DNA of 64,000 nt from Apteryx mantelli (lineage: Eukaryota > Chordata > Aves > Apterygiformes > Apterygidae). The DNA is taken from assembly GCF_036417845.1 (NCBI RefSeq), contig NC_089994.1, forward strand, positions 18,556,001 to 18,620,000. The letters run 5' to 3'. The notes beneath the pieces are model-generated. The model saw only the letters and a list, made by a program, of their open reading frames with translations. It was not told where the DNA came from and searched no databases. Shown here one piece after another: positions 12,201 to 27,200 of this stretch. Made by a program: the position numbers and the translations under genes. Numbering within the stretch: position 1 is the first letter of the stretch; every line of letters begins with the position of its first letter.

Positions 12201-15200
12201 TGTGCTCAGGCCCTGCTTGTAAATGGTGAGGTTTAGGTGAGGGAAGGGCATGGGTCAAAAGATGTGGTCTTTACCAAGAAACCTTTCACTGAGGTCAAAG
12301 TTGGAGCTAGATCCAAATATTGGCTTAAGCCTGCAGTTTCCATAGATTGCTTTCACTGTGGCCATGGTGGATGTATGTTGTGAAACCCATTTGTCCTGAT
12401 CTTAAATCCATAGTGTGCTGCATTTTTATCTTGAACACTGCGTGTGGCTCTGGTCCCCGTTGTTTGGAAAGGGGAATGAAACAGGCAGGGATCCAGCAGG
12501 GCAATATGGGTGTCAAGGGCATGGAACAATTCCCATGCTAGGACTCTTCAGCCTGGAAGAGCTGCATGGAGAAGATCAGTGGAGACTATCCAGGGGGCAT
12601 CAAATGAAGTGAGTAGGATGCAATAATGAACATTAAGAATAATGTTCTTAATACAGCTTGTAGTTCATCTGCAGAACTCCTTGCCAGAGGATTTTGTGGA
12701 TGCCACAAGTTAAACAGAAGAGCAGATTAAACAAGCTCATGGGAAAGAAATGCATTGAGATCTAGAGAGGAGACTTGAGTGACAAGCAGCAATTGATCCT
12801 AAGCACTGCTTGTTAGTGCTGGATGTTTATTGGGATGCTCTTTTTTGATTCCCTGTATATTTACTTTGGATAGTATTCTGCTTCCTACAATTGTTAAAAG
12901 AGATGGTGAAGGAGGAGGGATTTGCAAGGCACCAGTGTCTGCCAGGGTCTTTCAGTGATATTGAAATGGTGCTAGTAAAACTAGCGGACCATCTTTTTTC
13001 TGCTACCGTAATAGCCAGTGCTTGACTGCTCTCCTAGACAAGATAAAGTTTGAGAGGATGCAGGCAGTGCAGCTGCTTTCCTCTGGGTATTGCATCATCT
13101 GATCCCAAGCAACTCTTTATATCCCATGTCAGTCCCTCCAGAGACACATATTCAGAGGTAGCAGAAGAGATCTTAATTTCTGCTAATGTTTTTTTTCTGT
13201 ATATGTTTTGTTTTCATTTTTTGACCAGGATGTGGGTTACATGAGAGTTCAGTAGAAGCTCTTACTCTTTCTCTCACAGCAAACCAAATCAACAGCAAGT
13301 TCTTAAAAACGTACTTCTGCAAAGAGCAAATCAATCACTGGAAGCATTTATTTTATTGTAGTTTTATTTATATGAAGTCACTTCCTGTGGAAAATCCAAC
13401 CAGTGGGTCTGAAATAAGACCTGATTCTAGCCTTTCATTGCTCTGGCTATGCATGCTAAAATCCTCTGGCTGCTTTGCCCTTTTGGAGCAAGACAAAGGA
13501 ATCTGAGCACCTGATTATCAGCCTCGTTGCTCAGTTGCCTGTATGTCACCACACAAAAAGCCTTCTTCCAGGTGTCCTTTCTCCCTGGATCTGTGAGGTT
13601 GGTTACAGGAGAAATGCATTTCCCTGAATCCAGCAAACAGGCCTATGCAACACAACCTCCTCTTCTTCCTGCCCTGGAAGGCTATGGCTGGGTATGAATT
13701 GCCGATTGCTCACAAACGTGTTGCTGATGTTCTCCAGAGGTGAAGCCCAGAGTGCTGTGTTGCTCTGCATGTGGCTTCTCTACTGCTTTCAGCTGGACAG
13801 GGGCTGTGCTGAAATAGTCTGTCCCTGCTGAGGGTTATCCTGATCCCCTCAGTGTGGGGAAGAGTCACAGCAGACATGTTGTATAGAGCTCTGTCCTGTA
13901 GCCATGTTCATCAAGTGGTCAAGCTTCATCTTAAACTAGGACTGGGAAAAGAACAAAGCTGGATACTTTCAGTGAAATAGCTGCCCTCGAGCCAGCCTGC
14001 TGCCTTTGGGAGTCCTCAGACTCTCGGCAGAAATGCCCTGAATGGAGCCTCCTTCCTAGAAAAAGCAGGCGTATGTCCATGCTAACGGGGGGGATGCAGT
14101 AATATGCCGCATCACCTTGCTCAGAGCCTGCGCTCCTCTGCTTGGTGTGCAAACAGAGAACCAGCCCAGTGTCTAGCTTGGAGAATCTGCAGGCTGCCCC
14201 AGCCTGGTTCAAGTGCAGCTGCCTCCTGAAGGCCAGAACGTGTGTCTGTGCCTGAAGCACGAGCTGGCTGGCTGTTTTTTCTCAGTCTGTTTGCATCTGG
14301 CTTACTATAAACAATTCCGCAGAGTTATGAGCATGACCAAACATATGGGAGATATTGTGCTTCAATACAAATGCCTTGATAACCAGTAAAAGGCTTTGCA
14401 AGAGGGATGGCAAAGGAAATTGTGAATGTAAACATCATCACTTAATAATCTAGAGGACAGATTGTATAGCAAATTGGATGGAAAAATCCAGCCAGGTGAA
14501 AAGAGTTGTGGGTAAATATTGCCTTAGACTAATTAAACCCAGAGTTACTGGTTTGCTCCTGATCTCTGCACCTTGGCTGTTATTGGAACTGCTGTAATAT
14601 TTGGCTTGCTCCACCAGTGTAAATGACAGCTGGGACTGGGTACGGTCATGAAGCTGTGTTACGGGAATGGGGAAGGTTGGACTTTGAGGTGAAGCATATC
14701 CCTGGGAATTTTTTTAGTAGAGAGCTCTAAGCCTGCATCCTTCATTGGGGTCTGGGAGTTATTAGATAGGTAAGGTTTGTTCTCTTTTTCTTTTTCTTTT
14801 TCTTTTTCTTTTTTCTTTTTTTTTTTTTTGAAGGGGGAAAGAAAGCAGTTTGTCAAAAACAAAAACGTAGCGGCAGTGTTTCAGCTGTAATGGAACTGGC
14901 CAGGCCAAGGAGGAATGTGTGAACCAAAGGAGAGACCGAGACCTTTGGGGTCAGGGGCCTCATCACAGATGTGGGAGTGCAGGCTCAAATCCCTGGTCTG
15001 AACTGGACAAGCCAGGATTTCCCACATCCCTGATGAATGCCCTAATCCAAGAGCTCTTCTGACTACGTTTGGGTTTCAGATCCTGTAAAACACATTCTTT
15101 AAAAGTTTGGTGAGACAGTTCCCCTGTTTGTGCATCTTGAAGCCCCAATCCTGTAAACATTTATTGTAGAGCAGGTTAAAAGGCTAGGAAGTGAGTGCGT

Positions 15201-18200
15201 ATACATAGAAGGAACAGCGTATCTCCGATTGCTGTGTGCATTACATGAGGAGAACATGCATGAAAAATAAAGATAAGATCTTTACAGCTGCTTTGCAAAT
15301 AACTGTCCGTTCTAGGAAAAGTGAGGGATGGGGAGCCTAAGAACATGTGAGATTTGTTGGACTCTCAGCTCCCCCCTCCTAAGAGGTTCTACAAACAACT
15401 CTTGCATACACAGGTCAAAGAAAACCAACTGTCTGTTTCTCTCTGAGTCCCTTGAGCAGCCATTGCTGTATTTAATATAAATTACTACATAGTGAGTTTT
15501 GCATATAGCCCTGTATAAAAGGTAAAAGCTGTTCTGGAGATAGGGCAAGGAGGGAAAAAATAATTTCCTTAAAATTCATTTTTGTCTGTATGGCAGGGAA
15601 GGACTAGCTTGCTTCTTCATGTGAATCAGTGATTCAGAAAGTAATATCCAGACAATCCTATCTTCCATTTTGGAGCTGGAATTAAGGCTGTTGAGTTTGT
15701 GTGGATGCCGTGTTGTGGGGTGTGCACGTGCATGACGGCGCTCTCGATGCACACAGTGGGCTCTGTGTTTACAGCTGAGGAAGGGAGAGTGTTGCATTAT
15801 TGTCAGATAGTTTATAATACTCCCTCTTGAGTTTACCTACAGCTCGAATTATTAGTCACTGTTTTAATTTCCTTTCTAATAAAAGAGTAAACATCTCATT
15901 TTCCGTAGACTGAGTTTATCTAAAGAGTGGGCAGCTTCATTTGAGGAAAGCTTTTGCGTTTCTTCTGGCTACAACGTGAGAATCACTGTTAAAATGGTGG
16001 AATGCAGCATTTTGAGAGGTTCTTAAGTCCTCTCTGTGCTTTGTGCTGAATGCGGGTCAGCTCCTGCATCCCTGCAGTACCGAAAATGCACTTCACCTTT
16101 AGAAAAGGATCCGGGAGTGTCCTGGCTGGTGCTTGCTGCCGCAGAGTTTGCGATGGCACCCGGCTGTGGAGGGGCCGGGCTCTGGGTGGGAGCCGGAGGG
16201 CATCTGCAGACAGCAGGGTCGTGTCGTGGTCTCGGTGGGAGGGCGCAGCTCCGCGTTGCTCAGCAGAAGGTGTTGCTCGGCTCTTCGTACCTTGGCGGAC
16301 GTATCCTCTTTTGGATGACCCGCTGTAGTCACACAAGCCTTGCAGGACTTTATATATACTGAGCCAGGTTCCCCAATTAATTCTCTGTGCCGTGACCGCA
16401 GTCTCCCTCCCAGCTCCCCTCCGTTTTCAACAGGCAGATGCATTCCTGCGTTAAATTGCGAGAGCTCTGCTGCCGTCTGAACATTAGCTTCCTCTCAAAG
16501 ACGGCAGCTGTTCAGTGAAGGAGAAATGCTCTAATTTGTATGGCTTAAACCTGTAAAGAGTTTTGGGGTTCTCTGGGATGGAGAGCTGTCCCGCTCAGCT
16601 GTCATTTAAGTGCCAACCTTGTCCATTTATGACTGGGTCTTGCACAAATGTAAGATTTTGTTTGAAAACCTTTTCGATATAACCCTTGTTTTCTGTTATG
16701 AAACCGTATCTATCTGTCCAGGCCCTAGCGATCTGAACTTTCTGCTTGTTGTATAGCTGCTCATTTTCTTCTAGCTCCTCATTTGTCAGGTGAGTGCCCT
16801 TGTTACGATGCCCTTTTCACTTCTGTTTCTTTAAATATCTTTGATTTATGTTGTTTAGCTTGATAACCTCAGTCAATACAGTGCTGTTTTTTTTTTCTTT
16901 TAATGGGTAATTTTCCACTAAACTGCATCTCTTGGAAGATTTCCTTGTGCCTTGTGAATGCAGGTGTTGGCACCAAGATGCCCAGTCAGAGTGGACTCCC
17001 GTTGTGCTGGTTGCTCTACAGGCGCTGAATAAACAGATGGTCCCGTCCCAGAGAGCTCGGGCAGGTGGTAGGTGTGATTCCAGGCATTGCATCAGAACAG
17101 CGAGACGGTAGCTGCTCCCTAGGTTGATGTAGATGCTCGGATGGAAGGTGGCTGATAAGTGTTTGAATATACTGTTTCAATTTGAATATGCTCCTAGTTT
17201 TAATCAGAAGATGGTAACAGACTGTGTGCATTGATTCCCAAGTATATCTATATATTTTTTTTAAATATGGGTTGATTTAGACATTTGGGTGATTCATAGA
17301 GAAGCTGTAGTTCCTTGTGATGGTTCCTGGTCACAACATTGCTGAAGAAATTCCAGATCCAGAGAACTGATTGGAGTTGAAAAATCCCCACTCTTTTTTT
17401 TTTTTTTTTTTTTTTTTCTTCTTGGAGAGTTTTTAGAAAATGTCTTACATGGTTAACAGCATGGCCCCATGATCAGCTGTGTCCCTTGAACTGCTGGGAG
17501 GAGTATTGAGGCAGGAACAAGCTCCTGGGCCTGAGAACAGACCAATATTGCCTAGAAGGTGCATTTATATCTCTGTGGGTTAATCATTTTCTAATAGATT
17601 AGTTCAGTATGTGAGAGAAAAATGCCCATGGCCCTCTGACAAGTGAAGCACAGCCAGACAAGGTGAGGGCAGGTAGCGGTCTAGGACAAAGGCAGCTCGG
17701 CCTGCTGGGAGACTCTAATTTTGAGGAAACCCTGATGGCCCCACGGGAGCATGTCATTGTTTGTGTGTGTCTCATACAGGGCTGAGATGGGATTGAGAAG
17801 AAGCAGTGGAGTGTGGTGAAACTAGGATAAAAACAATATGGGAGGGAGCGTTCAGTGATATTCTTGGATTGTTTAATGTCTCAAAAGAAGGGAATGACAT
17901 TTCATTGTTAGAAACTTTTAATATCAGACTGAGGAAAAGGAAGAAATCTATCGTAGTAAGTACTTGGGCGCTGGTTCCTGGTGGGTGAGAGGTTGCTGTG
18001 TATTTTTCTTCCCAGGTCTATTTCTCTAATGCAGCAAAGGTCAAAAGATGTGTCTAGATACAATGCAGCAAATTAAAGAGGGACTCCTTTCCTGTTGATG
18101 TGACTTGTGCTGTCCCCATTTCTGTTTCACAGTGTTCCCTCTGCTTTACTGAAGTTTCAGATAAAACACTGCTGAAGCCTTGAAGCTCGAGTGAAGACCT

Positions 18201-21200
18201 GCCTCACTTCTGTGGTGCTCAGTGCACAGCAGCTAGTACGATGGGTAACGCTGTGCTTCAGGCATCATGAAATAAGGGGCTTGCTAGCCTCACCTGGCCT
18301 TGCCTTGCCAGAAGATGCCCTGAGAATATAGGTACAGTTCCAGTTTTTGCTCATTTGTGGCAATAAAACATTAAGGGAGAGGAGGATTCTGTGCATACAT
18401 CTGGCAGCTGAGCCCTGCACACCTTGCAGCTTGGGCATTCTCCTTGCAGCTCAGTGAGTCACTGCTCTCTGAGTGCGGAATCATGACACTGAAGCTGCAG
18501 AAACTGTTATGTGCTGTAAGTCCAGGTGAATTTCCCAGCCCTCTGAGCCACATCCAGTCTTGGTCACCGTATCCCCACTATGGAGTCCCAGCAGTGCAGG
18601 AAATCGGGCCTGCAGTGTGTGCGGGCATGAACGATTTGACTGACTCCCTGTTTCCTGGGGCCTGGCAGGACCATTTGTGCTGTGGTGTCACTGTCCCAGC
18701 ATCCCAGCCTTGGTCTTCCTGGGCCCTCCTGCACACACAGAATTCTCATCCCCCTCAAATTTAAATGGACCAGAACATCTGCCCTCCACATCTCAGTTAC
18801 GTTCCCTGCTGCAAGTTCCTGGCTCATGTTGACTCATCTGAGCCGCTGGGGATACAGGTGAAATCATTGCGCAAATCCTGCTCCCTCCTGGGTTCAAGAA
18901 TCACAGAATCACAGAATCACTGAGGTTGGAAGGGACCTCTGGAGATCATCTAGTCCAACCCGCTATTAGTCACTGTGCACATTGGAGCAGAGCAGTGCAG
19001 GGAGCTGACCTGTTTGCTTTGACATGCAGAGGGACTCGTTTGGGTTTAGGTATGACTTTTTCTTAATCCATATTTGGAAAAGGGTTTCCTTTACTAAGCT
19101 GTCAGCCGTGCATAATTGACCTTGGTTATAGCTTCCAAAGGAGTTTAATTCCCCAAATGATGCTGTTAAAGGTCTCTCATACATGGCAGGCTGTGCTTAG
19201 CCAAGTCTTGACCTCCTGTTTTTTCTCTTCCCTGTCCCTTTACAGAGAACACCTTGATAAGCAGAGCCTCTCTTACACCCATGACTTTGCACTGTGAATT
19301 CTTTCCTCTGCATTTTCTGAAACCAAAGTGTGAAAAGCAGGATGTTCTAGAGGCACTGAAAGATGAAATACGGGCATGCTGGCACTTCAGGGTTTAAAAG
19401 GAAATGCTGTTTTGGAGCATAAACTTTTGAGGACCAAACATGCAGCTGGACTTTTGCTGACTTCAGCAGGATTAGGAAGGGTGAAAGTATGAGACAGGCT
19501 GCCTGTGAGAAGCACAGCAGCTCAGGAGGAGGCCAGCTGGGGTCTGCATGGAGAGGCTGCTGTGTTTGCAGCAGGGCTGTGGGGTGACGGTGGGGACAGA
19601 CAGAGGGATGGCAGATCCTATGGTCTGCTGCTGGGACCTGGCAGGACTTAGCCAGCGAGGCTGTGGTGTGTATGGTCTGGAGGACGCAGTCTGGCTGGAG
19701 GATGGTGGCCAGTAGAGCTAGCAAAGGCCATATCCAGTAGCAGGTGGTCACTCTAGGGCTGCATGCTTCATCAATAACACCTACTTCTCCAGCGCTTTCT
19801 GAGCAAGTCTCAAACCTCTTTGAGCATTAGACTCCACACCTCTTGTGTGTAAATCCTGATCTTAAAGAGGTATGGGGGTAAATGGAGGAGGTGTTCCTTG
19901 AGAGCTGTGACTGCTCTGAGTTGCTCTGGGGACCCATGGCTATGCTTTGGCCCTGATTGCAGGACAGTATTCCCACGTTGCCAAGCTTTAAGGGCATTTC
20001 ACATGGAATCCCAGCCTGAAAGTCTGAGTGCCCTGAGCAGTATTCCCTCAGTCTGTGAGCACTGGGAAGAGGTATCTCTGGTGAGAGTGCAAGGATGCTT
20101 GAGGTGCCTAGAATCATTATTATTTAGCAGCAGCATCTGTTTCGATGTTCCCTCAGTGTCCTTCCTGTAGAAAATAATTGAGGTTTGCATAATCCTGCAG
20201 TAGTCCTTCATCAGCAAGGTAACTCCCAGGAGCAGTGAGAGATGCAGAGGGAGGGCAACGTGCTTGCAACAGGAGTCAGTCAGCACAAGGGGACAGTCTG
20301 CTGGCAACCTGGATTGGAGGCTGATCATCAGAAATAGGAAGCCAAGGCACTTAAAGGAGGGGATTATTTATTTATTTATTTATTAATGACGCAACATTGT
20401 AATCTGCCTTTGCTGTATAGGGTCATAACAAAGCTCTGTCTAGTCCAGTTTTCTAGCTTCCAAGTGCCAAGGACAAGCATGTCTGAGGCCGCGGTCACCA
20501 TGGAAGTATCTGTGCGGGAGCTGTGAGTGCGAGCCCTGCAGCATAACCCTTAGAGCGGCTGGGGCTTCCTCGCAGCTTTGTTCGAGCTGCTGAGGCCGAG
20601 CCAGGGAACCGCTCTCGGAGCAGTGCGTAGACTCCCGTTGCACTGCTGGCTCTGAGGTGATGTATAACAGACAGTGTCAACTCGTAAAGGGTTCGTTAGC
20701 ACCCGTGTGCAGGGTGACCCTGCTGCATCCCAGGAACAGGTCGGAGGAGTCCCATATTCTCTACTCCTACCAAATGGATGCTCTCAGTTGATGGAGGAGG
20801 ACTGGGCAGGGTGAAAGTTGTCAGGGATGGGACTGCGCAGGTGCTAGTGGAAGAGCGTTGGTGCCAGAGGTACTTGGATTTGTTGCTCTGCTAGTCCTTG
20901 ACTCCTTAGGCGCTTCAGAGCTACTGTCGTAGAGTAGCTGGGCAGCCCTGGGAGCTCCCCTGAGGCTAGAGTCTCTCCTCTGCAGCTTGGTCACCTGGCA
21001 GGTCTGGCTTTCCATTCTGACATCCCATCTTGTGTCTGCAAAAATCATGCTCCTAATTTATGTGGGTTCCTATTTATTTTCTTCCCCTTATCGTGCCCCT
21101 GATATGACAGTTTCCTTTTGATTAAGGGACCAGAAATGAGTAACAAAAATGTGTCCTGAGCAATATAGACTCAGTCACTTGGAGGGCAGTGCTGATTGCA

Positions 21201-24200
21201 TTGCTATGCAAATAACACTCCTGGTCACATTTGGTGACCGGGTGTGGTGATTCACTGACTTGGGCATTGACAGATAGGTCCAGGTCATTTGGGACGGCTG
21301 TGTGACATGAAATTTATCAAATCCTCATAAAATGAAAGAGAATAAAATCACTATAAAAACATTAAATAAGTGACCCTGATTAAGGTGCGTTTTATCTAAA
21401 TGATGTCTGATTCTTGCAGTTAATTCTCTGCCCAATGTTTTCCTAGTCTGAAGTTTCTCCAAAAAACAAAACATTTGCTTCTCCCTTTGTTATTACCTGA
21501 CTTTTTGAAATAGCTTGTGGTGGTTGGCAAGCAAAGGTCCAGTGATTCTCCAAGGGACCTCATGCTCTGTTAGTGGCTATTAGAGAAGTCAGACAGCAGG
21601 GGAGGTTTCCTTGCGGAGACGAACACCGCTGTGCCGATGGCTCAGTGCGTGCCCAGCCCTGCGCTCCTTCCCTGTGCAGGCAGGCTCTGCTGTTGCCTCC
21701 TGAGCAGAGCATCGTGTGCCCGCTCTGCCGCAGGTCTCTCCGCTCTCTGTGGTTTATGGGTGAAATTTTATGTCTTCTCTAACTAGGCCTCTGTTCAACA
21801 GGTGAAGCAGATCATGGAGGAGGCTGTGACGAGGAAGTTTGTGCATGAGGACAGCAGCCACATCATCTCCTTCTGCGGTGAGTCTCTTGTGGCAGGATGT
21901 TGAAATGAGCTTCGCAACCCTGGGGGCTTGAGCGCTCTCTTAATGTTGGGCTGTTGCTGCCTTGTGGCACTGGTGTGATACAGGCATTTCCTGTGGACAC
22001 ACGCTTCCTTCATGGGGCTTGGTGCTCAGACTGGGATGGTGGTTACTCCCAGAGGAGGAGTTATTCTGGCAGCAAACCGAATCCCGAAGGCCTTTGCTCT
22101 ATACTTAAAATAACTTGAGACATGCTGGAAGAGGGAGGACATTGACAGTATATACAATCACTTTAGCAATACTAGAAACAATCTTTTTTTTTTTAAATCC
22201 CTTTGAGAATTAGTTCAACAGAAAATTTGTTAAGTCTTTCTTTGCTATTATGGAATAGGAATTTATGGAAATGAGTCTTCAGGTTGGGTGAACGCAGGAA
22301 AAGAAAGACTAACAGCTGTTACAGCATTTAAAACCGGGTTTGTAGAGGATCTGCTCAGATACTGTGCTGGTTTAGGGCCTGTTTTCTGGCAGCTGTGCCA
22401 GACCTCCTCTTAACCTCTTCTTTTTTACTTTCTTTTTTTCTGCTGGTTAGTGACAATTTTGTAAATGTGGAAGTGTTTTGGAGTTAACCCATCAAAATCT
22501 TGGCAAAGCATTTTTTAAATAACCTCTCTGGTACCTAGGTGGACTTCCAGCAAGGGCCGAGCAGAGGTCCTGAGGACGGTAGGAGTATTCGTATCTGAAA
22601 GGAACCTTGGGGGCAACAGAGAGCAGCCTTGTTTCAGGTGCCTTAAGCTCCTCTGGTTGGAATATATCATGAGTTTGAGGTGATGTCTCTGCATCCCCAC
22701 CTTATGCAGAGTTCACTGGGCAGGTAGTCCTGAGAGAGGAGGACATGCCGGCTTCCTCAGAGCAGCCAAACTGAGACTACAATACAGTAATGGGCAAAGC
22801 GGCTGGCAAGCCCACCTGACAGCCGTGTCCCAACTCCCTCTCAGCAGGTGCTCTGCCTTGGAGAAGGTTTCTTGGGGGCTGGACCAACCCACAGAGCTGT
22901 GCTAATAGCCCAACACATTGGCTCCCCATCTCTTCTCTGACAGATGAAAAAACAGAGTTTCTCTATTCTGATAAGATTGTTGCTGACCATCAGAGGAGAC
23001 TTTGTGACCAAGGTGACAAAATCAGATAGTTTCTGTTGTTTTGGCCCTTCTCTGAAGTTTCCCAGTCATCTGTTTAAACCGGAAAATAAGTGCTTGCTTT
23101 CGACACAGTTAATGCCCTAGGTAAAGCAGGTTCTTGAGCAACCTGAACTGCCCAGGCTGCCAAGTGCTGCCAGGGAGAGCCTTGGAAAGGTGGGGAAACC
23201 TGGCTGGCAGACAGGAGGGGGGAGAGCAGGGCAAGCACTTCAGGCAGTCGAATGAGCTTGTTCCTGTTGTTGTAGCCCGGGGGGGGCCTAGGCATGGAAC
23301 CAGGCCCTTTGCGCTAGGTGCCGCGTGGACCAGAACAAAATTTCGCAGCCCCTTGGGGCTTGAGGTGCAGGTAGGATGGAACTGGAGCCAGGTGAGGAGG
23401 GCTGCAAGGAAACAAAGGGACAGCGTTAATCGGGCACAAGCTGTGTTTTCTGCACGCCGGCAGCCCTGTCAGTGTCAAGTGTTTACCCACTCACGCAGAC
23501 CTTGAGAGCGTACTTTGGCAAGGTGCCTGGTGCCCTCCATCTGCCTCTTTCTCCTCGCTGGCAGTTGTCTGAGCAGTGGATGCAGGTTTTGGAGAGATCA
23601 GTGACCTCTGTGGAAGAAGAGCAAGTCCCCTCTTGTCCTCCAGGTTGACAACTGGCTTGCACGACAGTGGTTTTCCAGATGCCTTTGCTTTTGAGTCTGT
23701 TTATAGTCCTTTCCGTTGGCGTGGTGTTATTTACAACAGAGCAGCAGTCAGCATCGCGATGGCCAGTTCCGCCAGGGCTCCTGCCAGACACGCTGGTCCT
23801 CCAGGTGCTGCTCTCGGGAGGGCCCAGATGTGGAAGCTGTCACGGCTGGTCACAGAGTGCTGGGTGAACGGTGGAGGTAGTTCACTGTCTTACTCTATTG
23901 TGTGTCCCCTCTTGCATGTGTGAGATGAGGCTCCATCCACCAATATCAGTGGAATTGTCCTCTTTGGGATGCTCCGTGATTTTTCTCAACAGTAGAATTT
24001 TTCCTGCCCTGAAAATAAATCAGCTTTGGTAGCAGGAGTGTCTGTCTCTGCAGCCACAATAACCGCTCATCTTGCGAGGTGGCAGCCCCAGCGCGAACAG
24101 CTCCCGGGGAACTCTTTTGGGCCTGGATGCCAGGACTGCCTGGCATGATGCAGGGCGTTATCCTGGGGGGTAGGGACGGGTGCCTGTGCCCCGGGCAGAG

Positions 24201-27200
24201 CTCTGGCATGGGTAATGCCCCATCTGCCAAGGTGGGGGCTGGCCCTTCTCTTGGCTCAGACCGATCTCTGCGCGCTCGCTGGCTGTCCTCCTCTTTGGAG
24301 GAAGCTGTGCCTTCCCTCTCGTTTAGCAGGACGCAGCGATCGCCTGAGGCACCTGCGCTTGCCTGCTGCCCTCTGTTTCGTGTATTCTGTTTCTACTGAG
24401 AGGAAAGACCAAAGAGGCATCATAGCCCTCCTGGAAGAAGCCGTGCTTGCTCTCTGCCCACTCACCAATTTCTCATGCTCTTTACCGTGTGCTGGCTCTC
24501 GCTGCTCAGGGCTGCTGGGTTAGTGTCTATGGCAACACGCAGGGTGCTGCCTGAGCAGGTAGATCGCAGTGCGGAGCGTTGCAGAGCCGTAGTCTCCGGC
24601 CGGGCTCTCTGCTGTGTAGTGAAGCTGATGATGTAAACTCCCTTGGCCTGAACCTTTCGAACTGCCTTAGCCCTTTTGCTTGTTGCTGTCCTGGCTGTCT
24701 GGTGAATCGCTGGGAGATGCACAAGTGTTGGGCAGAGCCTGGCCTCGTCGTGGTGCCCATCTCCTCCTGGACCAGATCTCTGGCACTTCTTCCTTTCCCT
24801 CATTCCTGTGCTATGATGATCCCCCTGAGAACAGGGGCCTTCCCAGAACCTGGCACTGCTGTAGGGAACAGGAGAAAGTGGAGGCTGGGAGATGAAGAGC
24901 TTTGTATGGGATTGCAGAGGGACTGCCTTGTATTTGCTGCCAGCCTCTGCTGCGGGTTTGTTTGGTGTCTCTGATTCTCATGGGCCTCTTCCCTTGTTCA
25001 GGCCCGATGTGACTGGTTTCATCGTTCCCCCTGCAAAGCATTTGTGTGGCCAATATGCGGTGAGGCCTCTGGCAGAAGCAACCTGTATTCCTTCTCGCAG
25101 AGCGCAGAGATGCTGACTAGCATTTCCTGCTTTCTGAAGAGAAGCAGCGTTAAGGGAGGGTGGCCTGCTGTCCCCTGCAAAAGGTATGGCTTGAAGGGCC
25201 TTGGGAGAGACCACTAGCAATTGCTGGGAAAGCTACTTGCCGGTTTTATTTGTAGTTTGCTGCTTGCTGCCACCTTTTCTCCCTAAATGACAGCTAGGCA
25301 GCCCTGCAGTCCCTGCTTGAAGCCCAGCATAGCTGCAAGGGGAAGCATTGCAGCTGCAAGCAGAGGAGACTGGGCAAGCACAGCCAGCCTCCACTGCGGT
25401 GGGGTGTCTGCTCAGAGAGACGATCTGCTCGGTGTTGTTACTTCCAGGGATTTGAGACGGGAATGCGTTTTGGAAGCAGAGTCCTAGGCTGAGCAATCTT
25501 CCTTAAAGGGCAAAACCCAAAGCTTTCTGAAAATGGAAAACCCCATCTTCTTCCTGTGGCTCAGCCTTGGAACTGAAGCCACCAGGGAATCTCTCTGGTG
25601 CAGGGACTATCAGGCAGCTGTTAAAGGCTGCTGTGATTTATAGTCACAGAATAACTGGAGTTGGAAGTGACCTTTAGCGGTGTTTGGTCCAGTCCCTTGC
25701 TAAGCAGGGCCAATTTCAAGGGCAGATCAGGTAGTTCAGGGCCTCATCCGGTTGAGTTTTGACCATCTCCAAGGGTGGAGATTTCACTCCTCTCTGGCTC
25801 TTACACAGGCCAAATGCTTGCAGTTTAAAGGATGCCGAGAGAGCTAAAACTGCTGTTCTGTACCAACACCAGGATCTGTGGCTTCCAGGTAAGAGAGTGG
25901 AAGCTGGTGCCTGTTCAGAGCCTCATCAGCTTGCTGTGACTGTTGCTTCTCAGCCGACAGGCTTGCTGAGTTAGTCAGCTGCGCTGCCAGCGCTCCCCGG
26001 GTAGGGGCCGTGTGGCTGCTGCTGAGCAAATGCCGCAGGCAGCATGCGGAGGGGGAGCTGCGCTCCTGAATTTACAAATAGCTGAAGGGCAGCTTGCTAA
26101 TTTGGAGGCTGGGAAGAAAATGACAGAAGTGATGACAACTTGCTTTTGAAGAAGTTGCTCTGAGAAGACTCATGTGGTGCTGTCACCACTGAATGAGACC
26201 GAGGCATCCAAAGACATATGCACAAAAGAGAAAAAGAAAGGAGCTGTGTGGTCTCCTTTTCCTGCTTTGGAGAGCAAAAGGGCTGCCGCCTTCTTTTTTC
26301 CCTGGGGCCTTGGATAAAAGACATGCAAGTGCTTGTTCCAGGCCTGCGTGTCTCTGTACACTGTTGGCAGAATGGCATCGAAAGAGCAGAACAGATTTCA
26401 AGGTGTGACTCATTCTCTGCTTTTCTGTACAGCACGAGGCTTCGCAGCCTGGAATTATTTATAGCATTCTGCGACACAGAGCTGAGGCATCCAGGCACGA
26501 AGGACTTATTGGTTCTTTCTGGTTTCTTAATGATGCCACTGCATTTTTGACTGGCTTTTGGGTGTCTACAGCTTACGGTCTGTCTGCTGTTGCACTCTAA
26601 TTTGAATGGTATGTGCAGCTTCCTCAGTGCTGTGGCTGTCCATGAGCCAGGTGAGCTTGTAGATAACCTCTTGCCCTGACAAGCAGAGCATGTTGCAAGC
26701 CTGGCTCTGGCTGTGCAGAGCTGCCCTTTTCTCTGGGGGAAGGTCTCTTCCTCAGGGAGCCCTCGTCACCTAGCCCTCCTAGTCCCTTTGATAGCCAGTG
26801 TACTGCAGATCCCTTCTGATGAAACCAGTGGTCTGGCAGAAAAGGGCAATGGCCCCAAGCGGCCTTGTTCTCCCAGCCAGGGAAGGGTTGGAGATAGACA
26901 AATGCAAGTTGACATCTGTCATGTTCATGCTGCCCTTGGAGGCTGATGAGAGGGCCAGTGGCAGGCCTGGAGGGCATGTGTGTTGGAAGGGGTTTGTTGC
27001 CCATGTCAGTGCTAAGACTGCCTTTGTGCTTAACCCCCGAGTAATTTTAATTGTGCCAGGCAAGATGACTCTCTGTTCCAGGACCTCAGAAGCTCTCTAA
27101 CATTTCACCAAGAAATAAAACTCCCCCCTTGCCTGAGCACAGCTGGACAGAGCCCCTGTGTTGTATGGTCTCTGCTGTGGGTTATATCCTTTGTGATGGG

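Larger units (their letters stand above)
3421..21801 (+). other. SGSM1: SGSM1 intron 2 (18.4 kb)
   Basis: This is the longest intron. The donor is GTGGGT and the acceptor CAACAG. It holds the purine tract at 3797-3836, an old CR1-like stretch near 12380-12770, pyrimidine and poly-T tracts at 14781-14829 and 17394-17417, the CR1 3' end at 18898-18962 and a TTTA microsatellite at 20364-20384. The AT-rich part (about 5900-8900) contains only short random open frames. No further exon was found. Confidence 0.85.
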
